64,000 nt of DNA, taken from Parapedobacter tibetensis (GTDB lineage Bacteria; Bacteroidota; Bacteroidia; Sphingobacteriales; Sphingobacteriaceae). Both the position numbers and the translations under genes were made by a program. Positions within the stretch are counted from its first letter, which is position 1. Every line of letters begins with the position of its first letter. Shown here piece after piece: positions 26,367 through 35,500 of the stretch. The notes beneath the pieces were generated by a model. That model searched no databases. It saw only the letters and a program-made list of their open reading frames with translations, and was not told the DNA's origin. The stretch lies in NCBI RefSeq assembly GCF_024704835.1, contig NZ_JAMXBE010000002.1, positions 186,001 through 250,000 of the forward strand, in the 5' to 3' direction.

Positions 26367-26460
26367 AATAGTTCTTTATCATTTTTTAGTAGTTAGTACA
26401 TCGTACTTAGTCATTAGACAAGCCGATCCTTGTTCCTTTTATCTTTACTTCGTTTTTGTC
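26360..26460 (-). pseudogene. Stub of a permease gene: first seven codons plus leader
   Basis: The 23 bp at 26360-26382, read on the minus strand, are identical to the first codons of P7 (28904-28926, coding for M-I-K-N-Y-F-K), ending at a cat start triplet at 26380-26382. Upstream of this start the AGTAGTTAGTAC words and a CTTTTATCTTTAC tract resemble the leader of P9. Everything downstream of codon 7 is gone and replaced by the convergent AAA ATPase gene. It marks a lost permease. Confidence 0.7.
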
Positions 26461-26523
26461 CCTTGCTCTTTTCTCGCTAACCTTTTGGCCGATTGCTGGT
26501 AGCCGATTGCCGAAAGCTGACAG

Positions 26524-28926
26524 CTATTCATCCCGCAAACTATCCACCGGATTGGCCACTGCTGCCCTGATGGCCTGCCAGCTCACCGTAGCCAAGGCAA
26601 TCACTACAGCCGCTAATCCTGCCACGGCAAACATCCACCACTGGATGTCGATGCGGTAAGCAAACCCATCCAGCCAGACACTCATCATCCACCAAGCTAA
26701 TGGCGAAGCAATGATAATGGCTAGGATTACTAATTTTAAAAAGTCTTTGGAGAGCAATTGTACAATGCCGGTGACTGAAGCACCCAATACTTTACGGATG
26801 CCAATTTCCTTCATCCGCAATTCGGCCATGAACATCGATAACCCCAGAAGACCGAGGCAGGAAATGAAGATGGCGATGCCCGCGAAAATACTGAAAAGGA
26901 TCTGCTGGGTCTGCTCCCGCTCGTATAGCGCCCCGAAACGGTCATCCAGAAATTCGTATTTAAAGGGGTTTTCCGGAAAACGGGCCTTCCATACCGATTC
27001 TAGATGATTCAACGTGGCCCGGATGTCCCCGCCAGAAGTCCGTACAGACCACCAGGCGTAGCCGACACCATTATTCATACCCATGGCTAAGGGTGTCACC
27101 TGTTGATGCAGCGACTCAAAATGGAAGTCCTTCGTTACGCCAATAATTCTACCTTTTTGATCGCCATACGCAAAGACGTTGCCAATTGCGTCTTCCGGAT
27201 CGTCCCACCCAAGCATCTTTGTGGCCGACTCATTCAGGATAAACCCTTCTGAACGGTCGGTTGGATGCTCGCGCGACAAATTCCTTCCCGTAGCCATTTC
27301 GATTTGGTAAGTGGGAATAAATTGTTCGTCAATGGCCAACCCCTTGATCATCGCTCCAGTTGGTGCTAATTCACTACCGCGCATGATGGAGGCTGCTTGG
27401 CCATCCAATAACCGCCCGGTGGGAATGCGTGATGAGCGCCCGACATCCACAATGCCGGTATGCTGCATCAACTGCTGCCGTGCTGATTCATATGCGGTGG
27501 AATCGCCCGCCGCTGGCAATAGTATAACCTGCTCCTTCGAGTAACCCAATTTGAAATCCTGCACATGTTGCATTTGGCTATACACCACCGTGGTGCAGAT
27601 AATCAGTAGTGTAGCAATGGCAAATTGTGCGGTTACTAATAACTGCTGTAATATTCCTTTCTTGACGTCGGTAGCCACTTTGCCCTTGAATACCTTGATG
27701 GGCTGAAAAGCCGTAAGGAAAAAGGCGGGATAACTGCCTGAAACCAACGCGGTAAATAGCATCACGGCCAATATGATGCCTATGAATGCTGGGCTTAAAA
27801 GGTCGGCATACAGGAGATCCTTACCCGATAAATTGTTTAGGAACGGAAGGGTGACAAATACAAATGCAAATGACACCAGCAAAGCAATGATGGTATATAA
27901 TAAAGATTCAGTCAGGAACTGCCTGATAAGCTGGCCGCGTTGTGCACCCACTACTTTGCGCATACCCACTTCCTTTGCCCGTTTGGCCGACCGCGCTGTG
28001 GTCAGGTTCATATAATTGATACAGGCAATCACCAAGATGAATAGGGCAATGGCGGAGAAGAAATAGACATATCGGATATCCGATGTAGGTTCTATTTCCG
28101 AATCGGTATGCGAATGGAGGTGGATGTCTGTCAATTTCATCAAGTGCAATACGGACCATTTGGAGGTATTTTCTCCCATGTGCTTGTTTTGGAAGCTCGG
28201 GAAGGCTTCCGCCAGCCGTTGGGGATCATAATGCTCAGGCAGCAATAAAAATGTATTAAACGAGTTGTTCCCCCAGTTTGTCCGCAAACGTTCCGCACCA
28301 TAGATATTTTCATCGTTCAAGGTGGCAAATGAAATCAGGAATTCCGGATGCATGGTCGATTGGGCGGGCAGCGGTTCAAACACTCCTGTTACCATCATTT
28401 CCGATCGGTTATCCACACGGACCATCTTGCCCAACGGGCTTTCATTGCCGAAGTATTTGTGGGCCATGGGGGTCGACAGCAGGATGGTGAACGGGTCTTT
28501 CAGTGCCGTACGCGCATCGCCCCGCGCCATATCGATCGTAAACATATCCAAAAATCCATCTTCTGCGAAAAAGACCCCTTCCTCGTTGAAAATGGATTCG
28601 CCGTATCGGATGGTGGCATTGGTTTCCAACATGCGGACCATCTGCTCTACCTCTGAAAAATCCTGAGCAATTAATGGGCCGTAGGGAGGGGCCACACGCG
28701 CGAGATGAAGTGTAGTCGAGCCGTCATCCGACAAAAATTCTCGTGATACCCGGTAAATCCGGTCGGACTTTTCGTGGAACCGGTCATAACTCAATTCGTC
28801 TTTGATGTATAAGGCCAGCAACAAGAACGCGGTAAGCCCGATGGCCAACCCCACGATATTGATGACCGAGAATGCCTTGCCGCGCATTAAATTGCGCCAT
28901 GCCGTTTTGAAATAGTTCTTTATCAT
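26524..28926 (-). CDS. P7: FtsX/MacB-like ABC permease
   Basis: 800 residues from the ATG at 28926 ([17 protein letters not shown]). An upstream in-frame ATG at 28974 adds only spacer-derived residues (MPLKNKQEINNKQKA) and was rejected. Coupling segments are RAKEVGMRKVVGAQ and [16 protein letters not shown]1 reads AIGLTAFLLLALYIKDEL. The tail is [12 protein letters not shown]. Second and last gene of the P8-P7 unit, 145 bp after P8. The permease that once followed it survives only as the stub at 26360-26382. Confidence 0.93.
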   Translation of the reverse strand: MIKNYFKTAWRNLMRGKAFSVINIVGLAIGLTAFLLLALYIKDELSYDRFHEKSDRIYRVSREFLSDDGSTTLHLARVAPPYGPLIAQDFSEVEQMVRMLETNATIRYGESIFNEEGVFFAEDGFLDMFTIDMARGDARTALKDPFTILLSTPMAHKYFGNESPLGKMVRVDNRSEMMVTGVFEPLPAQSTMHPEFLISFATLNDENIYGAERLRTNWGNNSFNTFLLLPEHYDPQRLAEAFPSFQNKHMGENTSKWSVLHLMKLTDIHLHSHTDSEIEPTSDIRYVYFFSAIALFILVIACINYMNLTTARSAKRAKEVGMRKVVGAQRGQLIRQFLTESLLYTIIALLVSFAFVFVTLPFLNNLSGKDLLYADLLSPAFIGIILAVMLFTALVSGSYPAFFLTAFQPIKVFKGKVATDVKKGILQQLLVTAQFAIATLLIICTTVVYSQMQHVQDFKLGYSKEQVILLPAAGDSTAYESARQQLMQHTGIVDVGRSSRIPTGRLLDGQAASIMRGSELAPTGAMIKGLAIDEQFIPTYQIEMATGRNLSREHPTDRSEGFILNESATKMLGWDDPEDAIGNVFAYGDQKGRIIGVTKDFHFESLHQQVTPLAMGMNNGVGYAWWSVRTSGGDIRATLNHLESVWKARFPENPFKYEFLDDRFGALYEREQTQQILFSIFAGIAIFISCLGLLGLSMFMAELRMKEIGIRKVLGASVTGIVQLLSKDFLKLVILAIIIASPLAWWMMSVWLDGFAYRIDIQWWMFAVAGLAAVVIALATVSWQAIRAAVANPVDSLRDE

Positions 28927-28984
28927 CGCTTTTTGCTTATTATTGATTTCTTGTTTGTTTTTTAAAGGCATCAATGAACCCTCC

Positions 28985-29062
28985 TGCGTCGGGTTTCGTT
29001 AATTCGCCTATTCGTTCATGCGTCTATACGAATTTGCGCATTAACGAATCTGCGAATCTGCG
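28985..29062. repeat. Degenerate short-word spacer (TTCG/CGAA words)
   Basis: The P8-P7 gap is built of imperfectly repeated words such as TTCGTTAATTCGCC, TATTCGTTCATGCG, AACGAATCTGCGAATCTGCG. Similar text fills 8588-8675 and 48020-48145. It encodes no protein and shows no promoter. Its origin may be slippage or a decayed repeat family. Confidence 0.5.
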
Positions 29063-29071
29063 TCCAAAAAA

Positions 29072-31453
29072 TCATTCATCCCTTAAACTATCAACTGGAT
29101 TAGTCACCGCTGCCTTGATGGCCTGCCAGCTCACTGTTGCCAAGGCAATCACTACCGCGGTCAACCCCGCCACCGCAAACATCCACCAGCTGATATCAGT
29201 CTGGTAGGCAAAATCGGCCAACCACCGGTGCATCACCCACCATGCAAATGGTAAGGCAATCCCGATGGCAATCAATACGAGCTTCATAAAATCAGACGAT
29301 AGCATCCGCACAATATTGGGTACGGATGCACCCAACACCTTACGGATACCGATTTCCTTGACCCGCTGCGCGGTACTGTATGATGCGAGGCCAAACAGCC
29401 CTAGGCAAGAGATGAAGATGGCCAGTATGGCGAAGTTCAGGAACAACCTGCCGAATTGCTCTTCACTGCGGTATTGCCTATTGAAGTATTCATCCAAGAA
29501 GAAATAGTTGAAAGGCTGGTTCCCTACCGTTGCCTTCCATTCCTTTTCAATCGCAGCAATAGTAGCCGGCATATTCGCCGTCGAAACATGGATGGAAACG
29601 AGATTCAAGGCCTCAGGTTCGATACGCATGGTCAAGGGTTCGATTTTGCCTTGTAATCCCCGGAAATGGAAATCCTTCATCACGCCGATGATCGTTCCTT
29701 CGCGGCCCCACTGTTTAAAACGCTTTCCTATCGCCTCTTCAGGCGAACTGTAGCCAAAAAGTTTCACGGCCGCCTCATTCATCACCATGGCCTGCGTGCT
29801 ATCGGTTCCGAAATCCCTCGAAAATCCCCGGCCTGCCAGCATTTTTATCTGGTATTGGTCGATGTAGTCAAAATCCACAAAATACAGGTCAAGATTAGCA
29901 ATTTGCAGATCTCCCGTTATGTTTTCGATTTCGGAGTAGGCGCCTGGATTTCCACCGCCCGGCACACTGCCCGACAGCGCACTGGATTTCACGGCTGGAA
30001 TGCCAGTGAGGGCCTGCCTAAACGCTTCCTTGGATGGGCTTCCCTTCGTGTCCACAACCAACATCTGGTCCTTGCTGAACCCTAAATCCTGATTGCGCAT
30101 ATACTGCATCTGATTGTACACGATGATGGTGCCGAAGATCAGGGCAACGGAAATGGTGAACTGGGCAATGACCAAGCCCTTTCGCAAAAAGATTCCCTTT
30201 GTGCCCGTGGCAAAGCGTCCCTTCAATACCGTAACGGGCTTGAATGCCGAAAGGACCAGTGCTGGATAGATGCCGGCAAGCAATCCAATGCAGATGGCCG
30301 CCACAAGCAGAATGCCGATGTAGCCAACGTTTGAAAAAACACCCGTGCTGACCGGTTTGCCCGCCAACTGGTTGAACAGGGGTAGCATGAGTACGGATAA
30401 TCCAACGGTAAATAGGAAGGCAATCAAGCACAACAACAGCGAATCGCCGATGAACTGTTTGGTAAGCTGGCTTTTGGCCGCACCGACCACCTTGCGTATC
30501 CCGACCTCCTTGGCCCGTTCGGTGGAGCGGGCTGTGGTCAGGTTGATAAAATTGAAGCTGGCAATCAACAGGATGAATACCGCCACCATGGAAAAGATAT
30601 ATACATTGTTGATATTGCCAGTATTGGAGCCATTTCGTGTTGAGTATAAATACACATCCTTCAGCGGTTCAAGGAAAAGGGTTGCGTACATTTGACTCTG
30701 TTTCATTTCACTTCCATTCCGCTTTTCAAGAAAATCAGGGAATTTCTTCTGTAGGGCACCTGCATCGCTTCCTGGATTCAGCAAGAGGTAGGCTTGAGCG
30801 CCATAATTACCCCATTGCTCATCGAGCTTGGGGTTAAGCTTCTGAGTGAGCGTACTCATAGAGACCAACATATCCGCCTTCAGTCGGGTATTTTCCGGCA
30901 TATCCGCCATGACACCAGTCACCGTAGCTGTAAGTTCCTCCTCGTCGATCAACAGCGTTTGCCCTATGGGGTCGGTGTTGCCAAAATATTTTTTTGCGGA
31001 TGTTTCTGTGAGTACGATGCTGAAAGGTTCTTTCAACGCGGTCTGCTTATCCCCCTTGACCAGACTGAAATCGAATACCTGGAAAAACGCAGAATCAACG
31101 AATGCGCAGTTGTCTTCTTGGAATTGCACGTCACCTTTCTTCGCGATAAAACTGGTGTTGTTGACACGCACAAAGGCTTCCACTTCGGGAAACTCATCCT
31201 TTACATTGGGCGGTACTGCCCATGATGGCCCTCCGGCATTGAGTACTTCCGTAGGTGTCTTAATGTCGCATACAATACGGTATATACGGTCGGCGTTGCT
31301 GTGAAACTTGTCGTAGCCCAGTTCGAATTTGATATACAGGAAAATCAGGAAGCAGGCCGTCATACCCACGGTAAGTCCCATAATGTTGATGAACGAAAAA
31401 ACCTTGTTTTTCTTCATGTCCCGCCAAGCGATTTTGAGGTAGTTTTTCAGCAT
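29072..31453 (-). CDS. P8: FtsX/MacB-like ABC permease, first gene of the P8-P7 unit
   Basis: 793 residues, starting MLKNYLKIAWRDMKKNKVFS. Coupling segments are RAKEVGIRKVVGAA and [14 protein letters not shown]. The ending is [12 protein letters not shown]. The final helices carry the motif AWWVMHRWLADFAYQTDISWW shared by nearly all members. The predicted mRNA begins near 31712, giving an unusually long leader of about 258 nt that contains three hairpin repeats before the start codon. This suggests post-transcriptional control not seen for its neighbours. Confidence 0.93.
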   Translation of the reverse strand: MLKNYLKIAWRDMKKNKVFSFINIMGLTVGMTACFLIFLYIKFELGYDKFHSNADRIYRIVCDIKTPTEVLNAGGPSWAVPPNVKDEFPEVEAFVRVNNTSFIAKKGDVQFQEDNCAFVDSAFFQVFDFSLVKGDKQTALKEPFSIVLTETSAKKYFGNTDPIGQTLLIDEEELTATVTGVMADMPENTRLKADMLVSMSTLTQKLNPKLDEQWGNYGAQAYLLLNPGSDAGALQKKFPDFLEKRNGSEMKQSQMYATLFLEPLKDVYLYSTRNGSNTGNINNVYIFSMVAVFILLIASFNFINLTTARSTERAKEVGIRKVVGAAKSQLTKQFIGDSLLLCLIAFLFTVGLSVLMLPLFNQLAGKPVSTGVFSNVGYIGILLVAAICIGLLAGIYPALVLSAFKPVTVLKGRFATGTKGIFLRKGLVIAQFTISVALIFGTIIVYNQMQYMRNQDLGFSKDQMLVVDTKGSPSKEAFRQALTGIPAVKSSALSGSVPGGGNPGAYSEIENITGDLQIANLDLYFVDFDYIDQYQIKMLAGRGFSRDFGTDSTQAMVMNEAAVKLFGYSSPEEAIGKRFKQWGREGTIIGVMKDFHFRGLQGKIEPLTMRIEPEALNLVSIHVSTANMPATIAAIEKEWKATVGNQPFNYFFLDEYFNRQYRSEEQFGRLFLNFAILAIFISCLGLFGLASYSTAQRVKEIGIRKVLGASVPNIVRMLSSDFMKLVLIAIGIALPFAWWVMHRWLADFAYQTDISWWMFAVAGLTAVVIALATVSWQAIKAAVTNPVDSLRDE

Positions 31454-31460
31454 CTTGTCT

Positions 31461-31630
31461 GTTTTTTTATGGTGTTTCAGCTACCCCAATGCTTGGGGTG
31501 GTTGTAACATTATAGTTTGTTCTTTATCGCTGTTACAGCTATCCCATTTCATCGGGATGGTCTCAGCATGATTATTTGATCTTTTTTATGGGTGCTTCAG
31601 CTATCCGCCAGTTGGCGGATGGTTTGATCA
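31461..31630 (-). repeat. Three leader hairpin repeats upstream of P8
   Basis: Units of about 57 bp share a T-rich start (TTTTTTATGGTG type), then CAGCT-stem-GGT. Stems: ACCCCAATGCTTGGGGT (31483-31499), ATCCCATTTCATCGGGAT (31541-31558), ATCCGCCAGTTGGCGGAT (31603-31620). Stem sequences differ while pairing is kept, which indicates selection on structure. All three lie inside the predicted P8 leader. A fourth copy precedes P5. Confidence 0.68.
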
Positions 31631-31722
31631 TTCGTCTTTTGCTTATTCGCGAATAAGCCCACTGCTTATAATACCTAGTTCCTTCGTTTTTTTGTCGATA
31701 AATAGTCAACCCCATAAAACGA

Positions 31723-31828
31723 TACATATTTTGCGCCAAAACCACAATATATTGATAGTAAGCCAAATAAATCGATAATTGGTTCGAGAAGTGTTCGATA
31801 TCGAACACCTGTTGTTCAATAGCGGACA
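31723..31828 (-). promoter_or_regulatory. Sigma-54-like promoter with paired palindromic upstream sites and IHF-like site, before P8
   Basis: Palindromes TGTTCGATATCGAACA (31792-31807) and TGTTCAATAGCGGACA (31813-31828), 21 bp apart. On the minus strand the -24 box TTTTGGCGCAA has TGG at 31738-31736. The -12 ATGT has its G at 31725. Between them, TATCAATATATTG (31757-31745) fits the E. coli IHF consensus WATCAANNNNTTR fully. The remaining 31829-31976, up to the P9 stop, shows nothing recognisable. Confidence 0.8.
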
Positions 31829-31976
31829 ATGGAAGGGTTGGATATCACTATGTCATGGTAGAAAAGCCGTTGGAATAAGAAAGCTTTCCATGTTTCGATA
31901 AGCACTTCAGGTTAATGAACGGTTTTCTGAATTTTGATTTGATGGCGGAATAACGAGTTACCGCATCAACTACCCA

Positions 31977-34361
31977 TCACTCATCCCTCAAGCTATCTAC
32001 CGGATTGGCCATCGCGGCCTTCATCGACCGATAACCTACCGTCAGTGTGGCAATGGCAAACGTAACACCGATGGCGAGCATAAATACACCGGCCCCGATC
32101 GTCACCTGATAAGCAAAATCCTGCAAATACCTGTTCATACCCCACCACGCAATTGGGGCGGCTATGACGAAGGCAATCAACAGCAAGCGGGCAAACTCTT
32201 TGCCGAAAAGCCACAGAATCTGCGAGACATTGGCACCGAGTACCTTGCGTACACCAATTTCTTTGGTCTTGTGCAGCGCCATGAACGAAATGAGCCCGTA
32301 CAAGCCCAAACAACCAATGAGGATGGCCACTAAAGCAAAACCCTGGATCAGCCGAAGCATGATGTTGTCCATTTCGTAGAACTCGGCAACTGCTTCATCC
32401 AAAAATTGGTAGGAGTATACATAATCTGGATACGTTTCGTTCCAGATTTTTTCAAACTCGGCCATGGATGCGACCAACTCCCGACCGTTAAGCTTGATCG
32501 AACAGTTCCGATATTCCCTAATCGAGGATGCCACACAAATTGGAGCTTTTTCCGTATGGAATGAATAATTATAGAAGTCTTTCATCACGCCGACAATGGA
32601 GCCAACTTCGGTTCTTCCGTTGACAGCGATTTGCTTTCCGATTACCTCCTCCGACGTGTTCAGATTAAGGTTTTTAACAAACGTTTCATTGACCAAAAAC
32701 TCGCGGGCCGTATCCGAAGGGAAAATATTTCGCCCCGCAACCAACGCAATATCAAATGTAGCTAGGTACTGATCATCCGCATATTTCATGTTGACGCTCC
32801 AATGTTCGTCTTCCGGGCGATTGTCATATTGTATACCAGTGCTGAAGTTCCAGTTCGAAGCTGGTGGATTGAAATTGAGAGACACATCCTCCACGCCATT
32901 TACGGTCGCCAGCCGGTTGCCCATGGTCTTCATTTTGGATACATGATCCTGCTCCGGGATGGATAGGCTCACAATGGCCTCTTTGTTGAAACCCAAATCG
33001 GCCTGCCGGGCATAACGGATCTGGCTGGCGATGATGATGGTACCGATAATGAGCACCTGCGAAATGGTAAATTGGCCTACGACGAGAACACGCCGCAGGG
33101 AGAAACCACCAATTTCCTTTTGGGTGATTTTGCTCCTGAGTGCATGGATGGGCCGGAAGCCAGAAAGCACCAGTCCGGGATAAGAACCCGAAAGGAAAAT
33201 CACGAATACAATCACCAAACCAAGAAACACCGGCATTTCCCAAGCGCTGAAAAGCTGTAATTGGACTTCCGATTGCAATGACTGATTGATGACCGGCAGT
33301 GTAACGGTGGCGATGCCGTAGGCCAGTACGGTGGCAAGCGATGTAATGATGGCCGTCTCCGCAATAAACTGCCAAAATAAATGCTTCCGCTTGCTACCCA
33401 ATACTTTGCGGATGCCGATTTCTTTGGATCGATTCATCGCCTGTGCGGTAGCGAGGTTGGTAAAGTTGATCCCGGCAGTGATGAGCAAAAATAGGCCGAT
33501 GAGCGACAAGGCCCAGAGGTAGTTTTTATTGATGTAGCCATCAAGCTCGGGATTGAAATGAATATCATCTAGGGGTTGTAGGTTAAACTTCCAAATCTTG
33601 GCATCGCGGCCTTCGTAATAAGTGGCGGGTAAGCTGGCCATTGCTTCTCGTGCTTGATTGGCGTCTACCCCTTTTTTTAGCAACGTATAACAGTTTGTTC
33701 CGCTGTGCACCCCACTCCAAATGTTCTCATTGGGATCATGTAGCAGTTGATGGTAAGAAATGAAAATCTCCTGCGTAATGTCAGTATTGCTTGGGAGATC
33801 TTTTAATACACCCTTCACCACATAATCGGTTTCGTTGTTGACTTTCAGTGTCTGGCCCATCGGGTCTTCGTCGCTGAAATATTTCTTGGCGATTTGTTCA
33901 GTGATGAGGGCCTCGTTTGGTTTGCGGAGTACCGTCTTACTATCCCCTTGAAGCAATGGATAATTAAATATAGAGAAGAACGCTGGCTCGGTGTAGGCTA
34001 TTCCAGACTCCTCCTCAAATTTTTTATTGTCGGCCGATCCGGGTAGGGAAATCAGTGTATTTCGGTAACGGACAATCCGTGCGGTATGCTCCGCAAAGCT
34101 GAAATCAGACCGGATGGCCTTTCCTAACGGACGGGGAACACCGGAAGAGCGACCCACCTCCCCGTCATGCCATTCCGTTATCAAGCGGTAAATACGGTCT
34201 TTCTTCGAGTGGAACGTGTCAAAACTAAGATGGTAGCTCACTAGCGCGAAGATAAGCAGCGCGCAAGCGATGCCCAACGATAGTCCGAATACATTGATAA
34301 ATGCGTAAGATTTGTTGCGCTTAATGTTGCGCCAAGCGGTTTTGAAATAGTTTTTTAGCAT
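31977..34361 (-). CDS. P9: FtsX/MacB-like ABC permease, single-gene unit
   Basis: 794 residues starting [20 protein letters not shown]. Coupling segments are [14 protein letters not shown] and [14 protein letters not shown]. The C-terminal helices diverge ([33 protein letters not shown]), but the protein still ends [10 protein letters not shown]. It is bounded upstream by its own sigma-54-like module and the plus-strand nucleotidyltransferase pair, and downstream by the P8 module, so it appears monocistronic. The leader of about 199 nt carries the TAGTAGTTAG spacer words. Confidence 0.93.
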   Translation of the reverse strand: MLKNYFKTAWRNIKRNKSYAFINVFGLSLGIACALLIFALVSYHLSFDTFHSKKDRIYRLITEWHDGEVGRSSGVPRPLGKAIRSDFSFAEHTARIVRYRNTLISLPGSADNKKFEEESGIAYTEPAFFSIFNYPLLQGDSKTVLRKPNEALITEQIAKKYFSDEDPMGQTLKVNNETDYVVKGVLKDLPSNTDITQEIFISYHQLLHDPNENIWSGVHSGTNCYTLLKKGVDANQAREAMASLPATYYEGRDAKIWKFNLQPLDDIHFNPELDGYINKNYLWALSLIGLFLLITAGINFTNLATAQAMNRSKEIGIRKVLGSKRKHLFWQFIAETAIITSLATVLAYGIATVTLPVINQSLQSEVQLQLFSAWEMPVFLGLVIVFVIFLSGSYPGLVLSGFRPIHALRSKITQKEIGGFSLRRVLVVGQFTISQVLIIGTIIIASQIRYARQADLGFNKEAIVSLSIPEQDHVSKMKTMGNRLATVNGVEDVSLNFNPPASNWNFSTGIQYDNRPEDEHWSVNMKYADDQYLATFDIALVAGRNIFPSDTAREFLVNETFVKNLNLNTSEEVIGKQIAVNGRTEVGSIVGVMKDFYNYSFHTEKAPICVASSIREYRNCSIKLNGRELVASMAEFEKIWNETYPDYVYSYQFLDEAVAEFYEMDNIMLRLIQGFALVAILIGCLGLYGLISFMALHKTKEIGVRKVLGANVSQILWLFGKEFARLLLIAFVIAAPIAWWGMNRYLQDFAYQVTIGAGVFMLAIGVTFAIATLTVGYRSMKAAMANPVDSLRDE

Positions 34362-34570
34362 TTTCTTTAGTAGTTAGTCCATAGTAGTTGGTACTTAGTA
34401 GTTAGACCGGCGAATCTTTTTTCCTTTTATCCTTCTCTTTACTCCTTGCTTTCATATATCCTCATTTTTTCATCCATCACCGCCATCGTCTGCCTGTCAC
34501 CGACCCACAACGGCTATCTTTGCAAAACCAGAAAGACAGAAACAAAAAACAGTCTAACCGTAACTTGGGT

Positions 34571-34676
34571 CACAGTTTTCACACCAAAAAAGTAATATAT
34601 TGATAATGAGTATACTTTCTAAGTATGTATTGGTAAAAGTGTTCGATATCGAACACCTGTTGTCCATATGCGAACA
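34571..34676 (-). promoter_or_regulatory. Sigma-54-like promoter with paired palindromic upstream sites and IHF-like site, before P9
   Basis: Palindromes TGTTCGATATCGAACA (34640-34655) and TGTCCATATGCGAACA (34661-34676), 21 bp apart. On the minus strand the -24 box TTTTTTGGTGTG has TGG at 34586-34584. The -12 CTGT has its G at 34573. TATCAATATATTA (34605-34593) matches the IHF consensus and lies at exactly the same offset as in the P8 module. The gap 34362-34749 otherwise holds the P9 leader and a -7-like TACTTTTG (34706-34713) that may serve the plus-strand pair. Confidence 0.8.
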
Positions 34677-34749
34677 GTCAAACTGCTGGTAGTAAAAAAT
34701 TTTACTACTTTTGTTTGATTGTTAGCTGATCCACAAAATATTTGGGGCG

Positions 34750-34953
34750 ATGTCGGATTTCCGTTTAAACAGAAATGCATTTAAGGCACAAACTGCAGAT
34801 GAGGCGGCCAACCACGCCTTATACTATAAAAATAAGCATTGGACGGCGCGATTGGCGATATCGGCATACCTAAATAGTATCGCTTTTAACTATCCAATTG
34901 ATTCCCCGCCTCGCCTTAACCGAACAAAATTTAGTGTCAGAGGAAGGGGCTAG
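34750..34953 (+). CDS. Small conserved-type protein paired with nucleotidyltransferase
   Basis: 67 residues: starts MSDFRLNRNAFKAQTADEA and ends RLNRTKFSVRGRG. It is hydrophilic with one central amphipathic helix and no membrane segment. I recall similar short proteins in front of a nucleotidyltransferase in other Bacteroidota, but no search was run and no function is claimed. The reading frame ends 1 nt before a TTG that could start the next gene, so the two are likely translated together. A TAnnTTTG-type -7 element (34706-34713) lies 37 bp upstream of the ATG. Confidence 0.65.
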   Translation: MSDFRLNRNAFKAQTADEAANHALYYKNKHWTARLAISAYLNSIAFNYPIDSPPRLNRTKFSVRGRG

Positions 34954-35413
34954 CTTGAGAGGTAACATCTTTAATGAGGATTTTAGGGATTTCTTACTCG
35001 CATTAAACGAGAAAGACGTGCGATATCTTTTAGTAGGTGGGTTCGCTGTGATACTGCATGGTTATTCGCGTACGACTGGTGATATGGATATATGGGTAGA
35101 ACGTACCGAAGAGAACTATAAGCGACTATGCAAAGCATTCGAGCAGTTTGGCATGCCGGTTTTCGATATGACAGCGGATAATTTTCTATCACATCCGGTA
35201 TGGGACGTATTCACATTTGGGATTCCACCTGTGGCCATTGACATCATGGTTCAAGTAAAAGGGATGGATTTCGAAACGTGCTACCAACATGCTGTTTATT
35301 TTGAGGATGATGATTTGAGTATCCGTACGATACATAAGGATAGCCTTGTTGAAGCCAAAAGACAAAGTGGAAGACCAAAGGATTTAGATGATCTCGAAAA
35401 CCTTAACACGTAG
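34898..35413 (+). CDS. MNT-type nucleotidyltransferase-fold protein
   Basis: 171 residues from the ATG at 34898. The homologous part begins near GNIFNEDFRDFLLAL, so a TTG at 34955 (153 residues) or a GTG at 34934 are strong alternative starts. The fold is recognised from YLLVGGFAVILHGYSRTTGDMDIWVE: the GG-(x)n-H helix, then the D-x-D metal-binding pair (Asp-Met-Asp), with a third acidic residue in AIDIMVQ. The family includes the antitoxin-like MNT/AbiEii-type enzymes that transfer nucleotides to proteins or RNA. No HEPN partner is visible; the partner here is the small upstream protein. An intrinsic terminator follows. The pair interrupts the permease array on the opposite strand. Confidence 0.8.
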   Translation: MIPRLALTEQNLVSEEGASLRGNIFNEDFRDFLLALNEKDVRYLLVGGFAVILHGYSRTTGDMDIWVERTEENYKRLCKAFEQFGMPVFDMTADNFLSHPVWDVFTFGIPPVAIDIMVQVKGMDFETCYQHAVYFEDDDLSIRTIHKDSLVEAKRQSGRPKDLDDLENLNT

Positions 35414-35424
35414 TTTTATCGTGC

Positions 35425-35446
35425 GATCCCGATGGGTCGGGATTTT
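35425..35446 (+). terminator. Intrinsic terminator after the nucleotidyltransferase gene
   Basis: ATCCCGA (35426-35432), a 4-nt loop, and TCGGGAT (35437-35443) followed directly by TTT. It lies 12 bp after the stop codon at 35413. Confidence 0.75.
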
Positions 35447-35500
35447 ATCGACGCCGTACTCGTTTTCTATGGAGTCGATGAGCTCTTCGAGGTTCCCCCG

